Below, piece by piece: positions 15,666 through 24,069 of a DNA stretch of 47,749 nucleotides. The notes under the pieces are model-generated. The model was given only the letters and a program-made list of their open reading frames with translations. It made no database searches and had not been told where the DNA came from. Positions within the stretch are counted from its first letter, which is position 1; every line of letters starts with the position of its first letter. A program made the translations under genes and the position numbers. This stretch comes from an uncultured Lentisphaerota bacterium (lineage in GTDB: Bacteria; Verrucomicrobiota; Lentisphaeria; Victivallales; GWF2-50-93). The DNA lies in the NCBI GenBank assembly GCA_903872565.1, contig CAIQLG010000127.1, positions 1 through 47,749 of the forward strand. The letters run 5' to 3'.

Positions 15666-15869
15666 ATGAAAAGAAATACAACTGGCAAATACATTATAGC
15701 CTTTCTGATCATATTCGCAGTATGGTCAATGTCACATCTCTTTTCATTAGGGTGGGGATTGCCGAGTCCATATGAATTTGGATGCGACACCACCAGTCCG
15801 AGATTGGATGGAAATGCGCAGGTAATGATGAAAGATGTAATGTGCTGTGAGAACCTTTCTATTAAATAA
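15666..15869 (+). pseudogene. N-terminal remnant of a GT-C membrane enzyme
   Basis: A 67-codon frame with one membrane helix (YIIAFLIIFAVWSMSHLFSL) followed by GWGLPSPYEFGCDTTSPR. This combination is typical of the N terminus and first periplasmic loop of GT39-like enzymes, which are normally over 450 aa. The frame then degenerates and stops. A further 24-codon stretch in another frame (about 15868-15939, NDVKRRSKDFFERYPNIVP) may be a second relic. The remainder of this 333-nt gap shows nothing else. It is probably a gene broken by deletion when the adjacent blocks were joined. Confidence 0.55.
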
Positions 15870-15949
15870 ATGTCTCGACAACGATGTGAAGAGACGGAGC
15901 AAGGATTTTTTTGAAAGATACCCAAATATTGTCCCATGATTTATGAGGT

Positions 15950-16672
15950 GTGAAAATTAAAATTTCATTGGTTATTTTAACATTAAACGAAATCACTGGT
16001 CTAAAAAGACTATTTCATTTGATCCCAAAACATGATATTGATGAAGTTTTTGCCATAGATGGAGGTTCAACTGATGGAACAGTTGAATTTCTGAAGCGGG
16101 AAAATATTCCTGTTTATCCTCAATCTGTACTGGGGAGAGGAGAAGCATTTCATGAAGCTTTTCGTAGATCTACTGGAGATGCAATTATTTTTTTCAGTCC
16201 CGACGGGAATGAAAACCCAGAAGACATACCTAAATTTATTCCTTTTCTAAGAGATGGGTATGGGATAGTTATAGCCACACGCATGGTTAAAGAAGCTCAT
16301 AATGAAGAAGATGAAAAAATATTTCGCTGGAGGAAGTGGGCGAATCTTGCATTTACCCTAATCGTCAATGTCTTATGGAACCGTGGACTCTTCATTACCG
16401 ATACAATCAACGGATTCAGGGCCATAACTAGAAAGACTTGGGATGAGATAAAATTAGATGGACCGGGCTATACCGTAGAATTTCAAGGCTCTATTCGAGC
16501 ATTCAAAAGAAAAATCAAGATGATTGAATTTTCGACATATGAAGGCCATCGTTTTGATGGGCGTGTAGGGTCTCCTGCCATTTCAACTGGAGTATCTTTC
16601 CTTATGATATTGCTTAAAGAGATCATAGCCTCAATAAAAAGGGTCGAATATTGCAAAGCTGGTAAATCCTAA
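15950..16672 (+). CDS. GT2 family glycosyltransferase (DPM1-like)
   Basis: A 240 aa GT-A enzyme: SLVILTLNEITGLKRL, VFAIDGGSTDGTVEFL, GRGEAFHEAFRRSTGDAIIFF and the metal-site-like SPDGNENPEDIP, then ITDTINGFRAITRKTW. DPM1-like members move a sugar from a nucleotide to polyprenyl phosphate, feeding GT-C enzymes. The end has a hydrophobic patch (GVSFLMILLKEIIASI) rather than full membrane helices. The start is GTG 15950, preceded closely by TGAGG. An 81-nt gap separates it from the next operon. Specificity is unknown. Confidence 0.85.
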   Translation: MKIKISLVILTLNEITGLKRLFHLIPKHDIDEVFAIDGGSTDGTVEFLKRENIPVYPQSVLGRGEAFHEAFRRSTGDAIIFFSPDGNENPEDIPKFIPFLRDGYGIVIATRMVKEAHNEEDEKIFRWRKWANLAFTLIVNVLWNRGLFITDTINGFRAITRKTWDEIKLDGPGYTVEFQGSIRAFKRKIKMIEFSTYEGHRFDGRVGSPAISTGVSFLMILLKEIIASIKRVEYCKAGKS

Positions 16673-16753
16673 GGTTTGCTACATACCATATGAGGCATTT
16701 ATCAAGTTGGAGACAGTTGCTGATCACCTATGGATAAAACTTAAAAAAGTAAA

Positions 16754-18025
16754 ATGAAAATATTGTCAATAAACGAAAGTTTTAATTTCCAAAGCATGGT
16801 TGCCTATGCTTATCTCATCATTCTTCCATTAGCCATAAGGATATCGGGACAAATATACCTTCAAGATATTTTTGTGCCGATTATGGGGTTGTTCTGTTTA
16901 TTTATCATTTGGAAAAATCCATCAGAAATAATTAAGACTCCGTTTGTGTTCTTGTCTATTTTCATTTTTACGGCCCTGCTTTCAACGATGTTTAACTATT
17001 CCGGAATACTTGACTTGTATGAGATTTCAATCTTCATGTATATGTTTGTCCTTGTCATATTCTTCGCAAATGTCAAACTATCAGGGAAATTCCTTTATTT
17101 TTATGGACTTGCCGTTCTTTCGATAATGCTAATATACTGTTTTTCCGAATTTTTCCTCGGAGAAGCAAAAGTCTACAAGGCATATTCATCCAGCACGCTT
17201 GATTTCATATCCAGACGCTTTTATTTCACTTTCAATCATCCAAATCTTACCGGATCATTTTATGCTCTGCCATTCCTATGTCTCATTCTAGGGGCGAAAT
17301 TCATGCAATCTAAAAACTACAGGAGAATAGCTATAATGGCATTTTTCTTGCTGATCTTTGCCATTCCTCTTGTTTTAACCGCAAGCAAACATATGCTTAT
17401 AAGCATTGCACTGTTCCTAGGAGCAATCTCTGCTTCGACTATCTGGCCAAAAAAATTGAAAAACTCAATAAGGTACTTATGTTATGCCTTGGTTTCGGGA
17501 ATATTTATTTTTTTCCTCTTGACAGTTTTCTTCCCTTTTTTTCCACTTAATTCCGAGTTTCCATATTTCAACTGCTCCACACCTGGGATGTACACAATAC
17601 ATCAAGATATATATGCGAAGTCTCTTTGCAGTGGCTGGAAGACACTTTTCTTGGGCTGTGGAAAGGAAAATATGATATCGATTTATCCGGCAATGGCGAA
17701 TTATGATTATGTTCATATAATTCTTGCCCAGTATAAACAGGAATTTTTAATGCCCAATTTTATTTCCTATATGGATGCCCATAATGAATATTTGAATATT
17801 GGAGTTTCTTTTGGGATCATATCCTTAATATTCATGTACCTTTTTTGGTTTTTTCTGCCATTCCATAATGACACTAGAAGTGCATTTGCTAAAAATATTA
17901 TCTTGTTTTTTATAATTTCAATATTTATGGTTTCATTCTGGGATGATATCCTAAGTAAACGGTGGATTTGGTGTGCAGCTGGAATAATATATAGTTTTAA
18001 AGACAGGGAAAACGAGAGTTTATGA
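16754..18025 (+). CDS. Wzy/WaaL-like O-antigen polymerase or ligase (copy 1)
   Basis: A 423 aa polytopic protein with about 10-12 hydrophobic segments. Between them lies one large periplasmic loop (about residues 262-340) containing GWKTLFLGCGKEN and, at its end, SYMDAHNEYLNIGVSFGIISLIF. The DAHNEYL...G-x-x-S/G-L signature is typical of the Wzy_C domain shared by polymerases and O-antigen ligases. Polymerase and ligase cannot be told apart from sequence alone. It overlaps the downstream methyltransferase by ATGA. A second family member is encoded at 24050 on the opposite strand. Confidence 0.82.
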   Translation: MKILSINESFNFQSMVAYAYLIILPLAIRISGQIYLQDIFVPIMGLFCLFIIWKNPSEIIKTPFVFLSIFIFTALLSTMFNYSGILDLYEISIFMYMFVLVIFFANVKLSGKFLYFYGLAVLSIMLIYCFSEFFLGEAKVYKAYSSSTLDFISRRFYFTFNHPNLTGSFYALPFLCLILGAKFMQSKNYRRIAIMAFFLLIFAIPLVLTASKHMLISIALFLGAISASTIWPKKLKNSIRYLCYALVSGIFIFFLLTVFFPFFPLNSEFPYFNCSTPGMYTIHQDIYAKSLCSGWKTLFLGCGKENMISIYPAMANYDYVHIILAQYKQEFLMPNFISYMDAHNEYLNIGVSFGIISLIFMYLFWFFLPFHNDTRSAFAKNIILFFIISIFMVSFWDDILSKRWIWCAAGIIYSFKDRENESL

Positions 18026-18576
18026 CAATTATTGATAGTATCCTACAGTTATGGCGCATTAGAACAGCATCAAAGCACCTTGCTGGGAATTTAAGATTGA
18101 TTGACATAGGTGCTCACAAGGGTGAGCTATTTGAGTATCTTGGAGATAGGCTTATCCAAGGATATGGGATTGAGCCTACGTTAGATAAGCCTTTAACGCA
18201 AAACAGTTATTCCATTGTCCCGGGTTCAGTCCCAGAGATTAAACCTTTGGAGAAAAATTGGGATGCAATAACCATGCTAGCTGTCATAGAACATATAAAG
18301 AAGTCTTATCATAATGAAATAGCTGACTATTGTTATGAACATCTGAAGCCAGGCGGAATTGTAGTCATAACAGTTCCAATTCCATCTGCCGACAAGATTC
18401 TGAATTTGCTGAAGTGGTGTCGCCTGATTGACGGTATGTCCCTTGAAGAGCATATGCAATTTTTACCTGAAGAAACATTTGATATTTTTAAACCACCAAG
18501 TTTTGAACTAGTTGCAAGAGAACAGTTTCAGTTAGGCTACAATCAATTGTTTGTTTTTAAAAAGATAAGTAGATGA
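18022..18576 (+). CDS. Class I SAM-dependent methyltransferase
   Basis: A compact 184 aa methyltransferase: LRLIDIGAHKGELFEYLGD (motif I, about 28-46), GYGIEPTLD (acidic end of strand 2), DAITMLAVIEHIKKSYHN (motif IV region) and YEHLKPGGIVVITVPIP (about 108-124). It is encoded between a Wzy and a GT2 with ATGA overlaps on both sides. It therefore probably methylates a sugar, or caps chain growth, in the glycan of this block. There is no membrane segment. Substrate and position are unknown. Confidence 0.85.
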   Translation: MTIIDSILQLWRIRTASKHLAGNLRLIDIGAHKGELFEYLGDRLIQGYGIEPTLDKPLTQNSYSIVPGSVPEIKPLEKNWDAITMLAVIEHIKKSYHNEIADYCYEHLKPGGIVVITVPIPSADKILNLLKWCRLIDGMSLEEHMQFLPEETFDIFKPPSFELVAREQFQLGYNQLFVFKKISR

Positions 18577-19703
18577 ATATGGACTTTTCATTTGTTTTTC
18601 CATGCTTGAATGAAGAGGAATCCTTGGGCTTCTGTGTCAAAGAGCTCAGAAAATCACTTGAAGATTCAAACTGCAAATATGAAATAATCCTGGCCGACAA
18701 TGGGAGCACAGACAACTCGGTGGAAATTGCCGAAGAACTCGGATGTAGGGTTGTAAATATCCGAAATAAGGGTTACGGAGCGGCTTTAAAAGGTGGAATA
18801 GAGACGGCAAATGGAGAATATGTCATTTTTGCGGACTGCGATGGAAGCTACCCCCTGAAAGACACGTTGAAACTTTATCAAAAAACTTTCTCCGAGGAAG
18901 CTGATCTTGGAATTGCATCAAGACTTAATGGCAAAATCGAACATGGTGCGATGCCTGTCCTTCACAAATATTTGGGGACTCCTGTTCTTACATTCCTGAT
19001 AAATATTCTTTTCGGTGGGAACCTTTCCGACTGCAATTCCGGCTTCAGGTGTGTAAAAAAATCCACGTTTAAAACTTGGAATATCCGAGCGAATGGAATG
19101 GAATTTGCAAGCGAAATGCTCATCAAGTCTCTAAAATCGTATTCAAAAATTGTGGAAGTTCCATCTGGACTCAGAAAAGACATCAGAAAAAGACCCCCGC
19201 ATCTAAGTACCTGGAGGGATGGGATGCGACATCTTCTTTTCATCTTGTCTGAAAAACCCAAAATAATGGAAGTCCCGGGATTTGCACTAATTATTTTAAC
19301 AAGCATCTTCCAGATTGTCGCCTTATTGTCAGGTCCCTCAAAAATAATGGAAACCAACGTTTTTGACTATCATACCCATGCACTTCTTCTGATGGCGGGA
19401 ATAATAGGTGCCCAACTTTATCTTCTCAGTTGTTTCATTTATCTGGCCGGGGTGGACAGTCCTCTCCAAATCACTAGAAAAATTTTGGAAATGGATGAGG
19501 CATTCCTGTTTTTCCTCTTAACATCGGTAATGACAGCATCTTTCCTGGCTGTCCTGTTCATTGTCTTTGTGTGGGCAAGCAGAAACTTTGGAAATCTCTC
19601 TGTGATAAATCCGTTCCTTGTGATGCTACATTTCATAAGTATTTCAGGATTCCTGTCCATAGGGCTTCTTGGAATCCACATATTCAAAAAGGCGATGAAG
19701 TGA
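18573..19703 (+). CDS. GT2 polyprenyl-phosphate sugar transferase with membrane tail
   Basis: A 376 aa protein. Residues 1-225 are a DPM1-like GT2 domain: FVFPCLNEEESLG, ILADNGSTDNSVEIA, GYGAALKGGIETANGEY, the acidic FADCDGSYP and LSDCNSGFRC. Residues about 230-376 form four hydrophobic helices (VPGFALIILTSIFQIVALL, LLLMAGIIGAQLYLLSCFIY, LLTSVMTASFLAVLFIVFVW, MLHFISISGFLSIGLLGIHI), as in GtrB-like enzymes. These make polyprenyl-phosphate sugars for periplasmic GT-C transfer. The GT-C gene on the opposite strand at 21648 or others here could use its product. It overlaps the methyltransferase by ATGA. Confidence 0.87.
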   Translation: MNMDFSFVFPCLNEEESLGFCVKELRKSLEDSNCKYEIILADNGSTDNSVEIAEELGCRVVNIRNKGYGAALKGGIETANGEYVIFADCDGSYPLKDTLKLYQKTFSEEADLGIASRLNGKIEHGAMPVLHKYLGTPVLTFLINILFGGNLSDCNSGFRCVKKSTFKTWNIRANGMEFASEMLIKSLKSYSKIVEVPSGLRKDIRKRPPHLSTWRDGMRHLLFILSEKPKIMEVPGFALIILTSIFQIVALLSGPSKIMETNVFDYHTHALLLMAGIIGAQLYLLSCFIYLAGVDSPLQITRKILEMDEAFLFFLLTSVMTASFLAVLFIVFVWASRNFGNLSVINPFLVMLHFISISGFLSIGLLGIHIFKKAMK

Positions 19704-19710
19704 ATATCAA

Positions 19711-20436
19711 ATGAATTATGCTGTTATCACGGCCTGTCTAAATTCCGCAAAGACAATCGAGAGATCCATTGATTCAGTCCTTAAACAGGAGATTCTGCCA
19801 TATGAATATATTTTTGTTGATGGAGGATCCAAGGACGAGACCCTACAGAGGATAAGAGATAAAGAGAATAATTTTAAAAACAGTTTTAAAATTATAAATC
19901 AGATCGAAAAAACAGGCATAACCGGTGCCTGGAATATGGCGCTCGAAAAAATCACCTCGGACATAATTTTCATACTCAACAGCGATGACTGGTATGAAAA
20001 AGACACCGCTAAACAGGTTATGGACTGTTTTGAGAAAAATAAAAATGCGGGCATAGTTCTAACCTCAGTCAATTTTCATAATCCTGAAAACAACAGCACA
20101 TATATCAGACACAACAGAAATTTCGGATTTTTCCCTTTTCTGATGCCCGTCCTGCATCCGGGATGCTTTGTCAGACAAAATGTATATGAAAAATATGGCT
20201 TCTATAATGATAAATACAAAATTTCTGCAGACTATGACTTCTTCTACAGAGTTTATACCTCAGGGGTTGAATTCTGTGAAATCCGCAAAGCTCTTGTAAA
20301 TATGGAACTCGGAGGCACGGCAGGCAGAAATAGAGGGCTCGCAAGGATGGAGACACGTGAAATTGCCAGAAAATACTGCAATCTTACTGCCCTGCCTGAA
20401 ATTGCCTATTACCTCAGAACGCTGACAGGCAGATGA
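19711..20436 (+). CDS. GT2 family glycosyltransferase
   Basis: A 241 aa GT-A fold transferase with AVITACLNSAKTIERSIDSV, FVDGGSKDETLQRI, IEKTGITGAWNMALEKI, and the DxD-type LNSDDWYEKDTA (about 89-100). ADYDFFYRVY is the base-containing segment of WcaA-like enzymes. There are no membrane helices. It starts 7 nt after the previous GT2 and overlaps the next GT4 by ATGA, so it belongs to the same operon. It likely adds a sugar to the lipid-linked repeat unit on the cytoplasmic face. Donor and acceptor are unknown. Confidence 0.88.
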   Translation: MNYAVITACLNSAKTIERSIDSVLKQEILPYEYIFVDGGSKDETLQRIRDKENNFKNSFKIINQIEKTGITGAWNMALEKITSDIIFILNSDDWYEKDTAKQVMDCFEKNKNAGIVLTSVNFHNPENNSTYIRHNRNFGFFPFLMPVLHPGCFVRQNVYEKYGFYNDKYKISADYDFFYRVYTSGVEFCEIRKALVNMELGGTAGRNRGLARMETREIARKYCNLTALPEIAYYLRTLTGR

Positions 20437-21638
20437 AAATACTTTTTTTCATCGATATTTTCGGATCCTCCAATTTTGGAGGATCTATACGTGTATTCTA
20501 TGAGACCGCCAAGATGCTCATAGGAGAAGGTCATACTATCGATGTAATCTGTAGAACAGACGGCACAACAGATGTGTTCACATTGAAAGGGGCGAATTTT
20601 TACACATACATTGATGTTTCCGGGAATTCTTTTCTAAGATTCGCCCATTATGCAAAATATTGCAGGAAAGTTTTCAGAAAATATATAAATTCAAACAGGC
20701 CTGAACTGATAATGATTCATTCCTCAACATCTGTTATGGGACTGAAAAAACATTTGTACCGTCTGAAAATCCCGATAATATATGTTTTCCATTCTCCTTG
20801 GGCTGAGGAGTACAAGGTGATTCACGGAGGTGAAAAAATGGGCGCAAGTTCTAAGATTTCATATTGGCTCAGAAAACATCACGAGGCGGCATACCTCGGT
20901 ATTTCCTGCGGTATAGTGACCTTGTCCGAATATATGAAGAATCTCATGTTGGAAATTCATCCTGAAACAGCGAAAATCCCAATACGTGTAATTCCAGGCG
21001 GGGCGGACACTGAAAAATTTTATCCCGCTGAAAATCCTGATGAAGTGATAAAAATCCGGGAAAAACTATTCCTCCCGCAGAATAAGTTCATAATAATCAC
21101 AGTAAGAAGGCTGATCAGAAGGACAGGAATTGACATTTTGGTCAGGGCATTCGCCGAGTTTATCAAAAAAAACTCAAAAGATTCATGTCTTGTAATTGTA
21201 GGACAGGGATCAATGACGGACGAGCTTAAAAAACTTGTTTGCGATCTGAATATTGAGGGAAAAGTTATTTTTACCGGATTTGTAGGAGAAAATGAACTTC
21301 CTTACTATTACTGGGCTTCAGATCTTTTTGTGATGCCGACGAGGGAGCTCGAGGGTTTTGGCCTATCTACTGTGGAATCCCTTGCTTGTGGACTTCCGGT
21401 TATGGGAACGAATATTGGGGGGACTCCAGAAATCCTTTCTAAAATATCTGCAAAACTTTTAATAGAAGAATGCAGTGTGAAAAGCATATATGAAGGACTT
21501 TCAAAATTTATCGAGCTTGACACGGAAGATATTGCAGAAATAAAGAAAAACTCGATAGAAGCCGTAAAATCTCTCTACAACTGGAAAAGACACGTGGCAG
21601 AAATTGTAAAATTCAGCCAAGAAATCAGTAAACCATAA
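20433..21638 (+). CDS. GT4 family glycosyltransferase
   Basis: A 401 aa GT-B transferase. The N-terminal domain has FFIDIFGSSNFGGSIRVFYE and IYVFHSPWAEEY. The donor domain has IPGGADTEKFYPA, FIIITVRRLIRRTGIDILVR, VGQGSMTDEL and the E-x7-E motif in RELEGFGLSTVESLACGLPV (about 303-322). It is the last gene of the 16754-21638 block and overlaps the GT2 upstream by ATGA. Its stop lies only 9 nt from the stop of a convergent operon with no terminator between them, so the two transcripts probably overlap at their 3' ends. Confidence 0.9.
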   Translation: MKILFFIDIFGSSNFGGSIRVFYETAKMLIGEGHTIDVICRTDGTTDVFTLKGANFYTYIDVSGNSFLRFAHYAKYCRKVFRKYINSNRPELIMIHSSTSVMGLKKHLYRLKIPIIYVFHSPWAEEYKVIHGGEKMGASSKISYWLRKHHEAAYLGISCGIVTLSEYMKNLMLEIHPETAKIPIRVIPGGADTEKFYPAENPDEVIKIREKLFLPQNKFIIITVRRLIRRTGIDILVRAFAEFIKKNSKDSCLVIVGQGSMTDELKKLVCDLNIEGKVIFTGFVGENELPYYYWASDLFVMPTRELEGFGLSTVESLACGLPVMGTNIGGTPEILSKISAKLLIEECSVKSIYEGLSKFIELDTEDIAEIKKNSIEAVKSLYNWKRHVAEIVKFSQEISKP

Positions 21639-21647
21639 TTATTGATT

Positions 21648-23204
21648 CTAATCTCCCCCATATAAATATACGGAACCTTCTTCATTGGTAAAACATTTCC
21701 TCAGTGGAATCAAATTACATATTTCAGACTCATCAGGAATGCCGCAGATTGGAATGTCATAAAAATAGACCAGCATCCCCTTTTTCTCTTTAAGATCAAA
21801 TCTTATTCTGTTAATCATGTTTTCGTAATCATTATTTGCTTTGGCTTGGGTACTTATTATTTTTGAAGGGATTCCTTTTTCAATTCGTCCTGTCAAAAAA
21901 TAGATGGCATCCATTCCATTTGAATATACTGGAATGTCCTTCCCTGACTTTCTGATCATTCTTATTATCTCGGAGTTTCTCCATTTTTTCCCCGAATAAC
22001 CATCCCCATTTATTGCCATATCGGCACAAAAAATAAAAGCTCTTGCCGCATAAGAGAGAATAAAAAGGATAGTCACTAGAGAAGCGATGTTGTGCAAATA
22101 TGTTGTACTTTTAACATTAAAGAATCTGATTAGAATGGTTGGCACGAAAACGATGCAGGCAGCATACATAGGGGCTATTATTCTATAACACATTGGTGTA
22201 TTGGCATCAATGAATGAAATTGAAAAAACAAGGAACACAAAATATACCACGGCAAACAGCAAAAAGATTTTTTGGATTTCGGTAAGACTTCCTATAATGC
22301 AGCTGAATTTAATCTTTGCTCTTTCTTTTTGAAAATAGATGAGGAAAATTGCAACAAAAGCGATAAAGACCAATGCCACTGCAAGTTGAGCCATTCTGTG
22401 GTCTTTTATGTTCTCAATAACGGAATCTGGCAGGAAAATGAAAAGGAAAGTTCTGACAAGTTGTCTCAAGTGAGCAATTGAAAACGGATGAAAGATAAAA
22501 GATCGGTTTGTTGTCGAAAGACCATGACTTGCGTTTCTTATCAGCCATAAAGCCAAAGGGAGGCAGGAAATAAACCCGTATACGAGGATATATTTTATCT
22601 TTTCGAAAAAACTTCTTCTTAGAAAGAATAAAAGATAAAGACAAGAAGCCATAATCACAGTTATCCCGACATATCTGTCCAAAACGCCCAAAGCCGCAAA
22701 AATAGCAGATGCAATAAGAATGTCATATCTTTGTTTTTCCCTGAATATGCCGAGAAAATAAAATGCCCAAAAGAGTGTGAAGATGAAAAATCCTTCAGTC
22801 CAAACTGCGGAAAAGACTTGAAGAATTATTCCTGAAAAGACGAACAATGACAATGATGCCATAGGGAAAAGCATCTTTTTTTCAGAAATTGTGAAAGTTA
22901 TGATTAGAAGTATATAAGTACATGCTGCGAAACATATAGAGTTTATCATTCTTGATGCTGTCAGCGCGGTTACTCCGACAGATTGGAATAAAGATATAAG
23001 CATAGGAAACAAAGGCGGAAAATGTGAAACGGGTGCGTTATTATCTAGAGTTGATATAATTCCCTTTCCAGCGCTTATATTTTCGGCCATGTCCAGATAT
23101 GTAACAGAATCTGTGCTTACACTTGGACCTCCGAGAAGTACGCAATATAGGGTAAACCCGCAAAAAATGGATATCACGATAAATATTTTATTATTTATTT
23201 CCAT
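21648..23204 (-). CDS. GT39/ArnT-like integral membrane glycosyltransferase
   Basis: A 518 aa polytopic protein. After the first helix (IFIVISIFCGFTLYCVLL) comes the periplasmic loop VSTDSVTYLDMAENISAGKG with the conserved Asp, then HFPPLFPMLISLFQ. The D...PPLxP pattern is standard for GT39 enzymes using polyprenyl-phosphate sugars. About ten further helices follow, with a soluble C-terminal domain (about 420-518). It is the last gene of the minus-strand operon and overlaps the GT2 gene upstream by 14 nt. It probably decorates the exported glycan. The acceptor is unknown. Confidence 0.8.
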   Translation of the reverse strand: MEINNKIFIVISIFCGFTLYCVLLGGPSVSTDSVTYLDMAENISAGKGIISTLDNNAPVSHFPPLFPMLISLFQSVGVTALTASRMINSICFAACTYILLIITFTISEKKMLFPMASLSLFVFSGIILQVFSAVWTEGFFIFTLFWAFYFLGIFREKQRYDILIASAIFAALGVLDRYVGITVIMASCLYLLFFLRRSFFEKIKYILVYGFISCLPLALWLIRNASHGLSTTNRSFIFHPFSIAHLRQLVRTFLFIFLPDSVIENIKDHRMAQLAVALVFIAFVAIFLIYFQKERAKIKFSCIIGSLTEIQKIFLLFAVVYFVFLVFSISFIDANTPMCYRIIAPMYAACIVFVPTILIRFFNVKSTTYLHNIASLVTILFILSYAARAFIFCADMAINGDGYSGKKWRNSEIIRMIRKSGKDIPVYSNGMDAIYFLTGRIEKGIPSKIISTQAKANNDYENMINRIRFDLKEKKGMLVYFYDIPICGIPDESEICNLIPLRKCFTNEEGSVYLYGGD

Positions 23205-24069
23205 GACTTCTATTCAATAAGTTACCAAAGCTTTGCAGTATGTTTCCAGCCGAATATGATATCAAATAAAAAAATAAAATAAATCTAAAATTCAAAAGAG
23301 TTGTCATAAGGTTAATAATCTTTCGCATAATTCTGTATGGAAAATTGATTTTTTCCGAAAAACCAATATTAAATCCCGAATCAAGTTCAAAGATGAGATG
23401 TGGATGAGTTTTTCTTACAATTGCTGAATTTTTACCCTTAAAATATGCAAGCTTCATAAGTCCTACCAAGTTTTTTGGCATCGGGTGATAAGCCCAAGTC
23501 TGAGGAACTACACAAATTCTATATCCTGCCCTTCTCACCCTGACCCGTAAATCAGGATCCGTTCCCGAAACAATATCCGGATTCTCCCACCCCACCTCCT
23601 TGAAAAGTTTTGCCGGCATAGCCAAGCACATGTGACATACCATGTCACTGTCCACAATGGAACTCTGGACGGGGAACAAAGACCTGGGAATTTGCCTTGC
23701 CGCAGAGATCTGGAACTTGTTTGAGTCATCGGGGATCAACTGGGATGGGCCGGTCATTCCAACATCATTCCTTTCAAGAAATGGCTTTATGAGATTCTCA
23801 ATGACATTTTCATTGCCCAGAGTCGCATCGTCATCAATGAAGACGTAAAAGTCTCCGGAGGCTTTTTTCACACCCTCATTCCTTGCTTTTCCATTAGGAT
23901 GTATTCCAGAGACCACAATTATCTCTATGGGTTTAAGGGTTTGGCTGAGAATCTGGTGCTTCAGGATATCAATATTTCCATCCCTATGCCCGTCTAGTGA
24001 TGGAATTATGACCGAAACCTTGCTGCTGCAAGCAAGTACATCTATTTTTTCAAGCGATATATTTTGCAT
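23191..24069 (-). CDS. GT2 family glycosyltransferase
   Basis: A 292 aa GT-A enzyme with KVSVIIPSLDGHRDGN (about 18-33), IIVVSGIHPNGKARNEGVKK, the DxD-containing FYVFIDDDATLGNENVIENL (about 72-91), and VSGTDPDLRVRVRRAGYRIC. The last 45 residues are hydrophobic (LLNFRFILFFYLISYSAG) and may associate with the membrane. It overlaps the Wzy gene upstream by 20 nt and the GT-C gene downstream by 14 nt, indicating tight coupling. It is probably a repeat-unit glycosyltransferase. The donor sugar cannot be assigned. Confidence 0.87.
   Translation of the reverse strand: MQNISLEKIDVLACSSKVSVIIPSLDGHRDGNIDILKHQILSQTLKPIEIIVVSGIHPNGKARNEGVKKASGDFYVFIDDDATLGNENVIENLIKPFLERNDVGMTGPSQLIPDDSNKFQISAARQIPRSLFPVQSSIVDSDMVCHMCLAMPAKLFKEVGWENPDIVSGTDPDLRVRVRRAGYRICVVPQTWAYHPMPKNLVGLMKLAYFKGKNSAIVRKTHPHLIFELDSGFNIGFSEKINFPYRIMRKIINLMTTLLNFRFILFFYLISYSAGNILQSFGNLLNRSHGNK

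Noticed and set aside
23642..23848. Plus-strand open frame inside the minus-strand GT2
   Set aside because: Antisense shadow of a well-supported glycosyltransferase.
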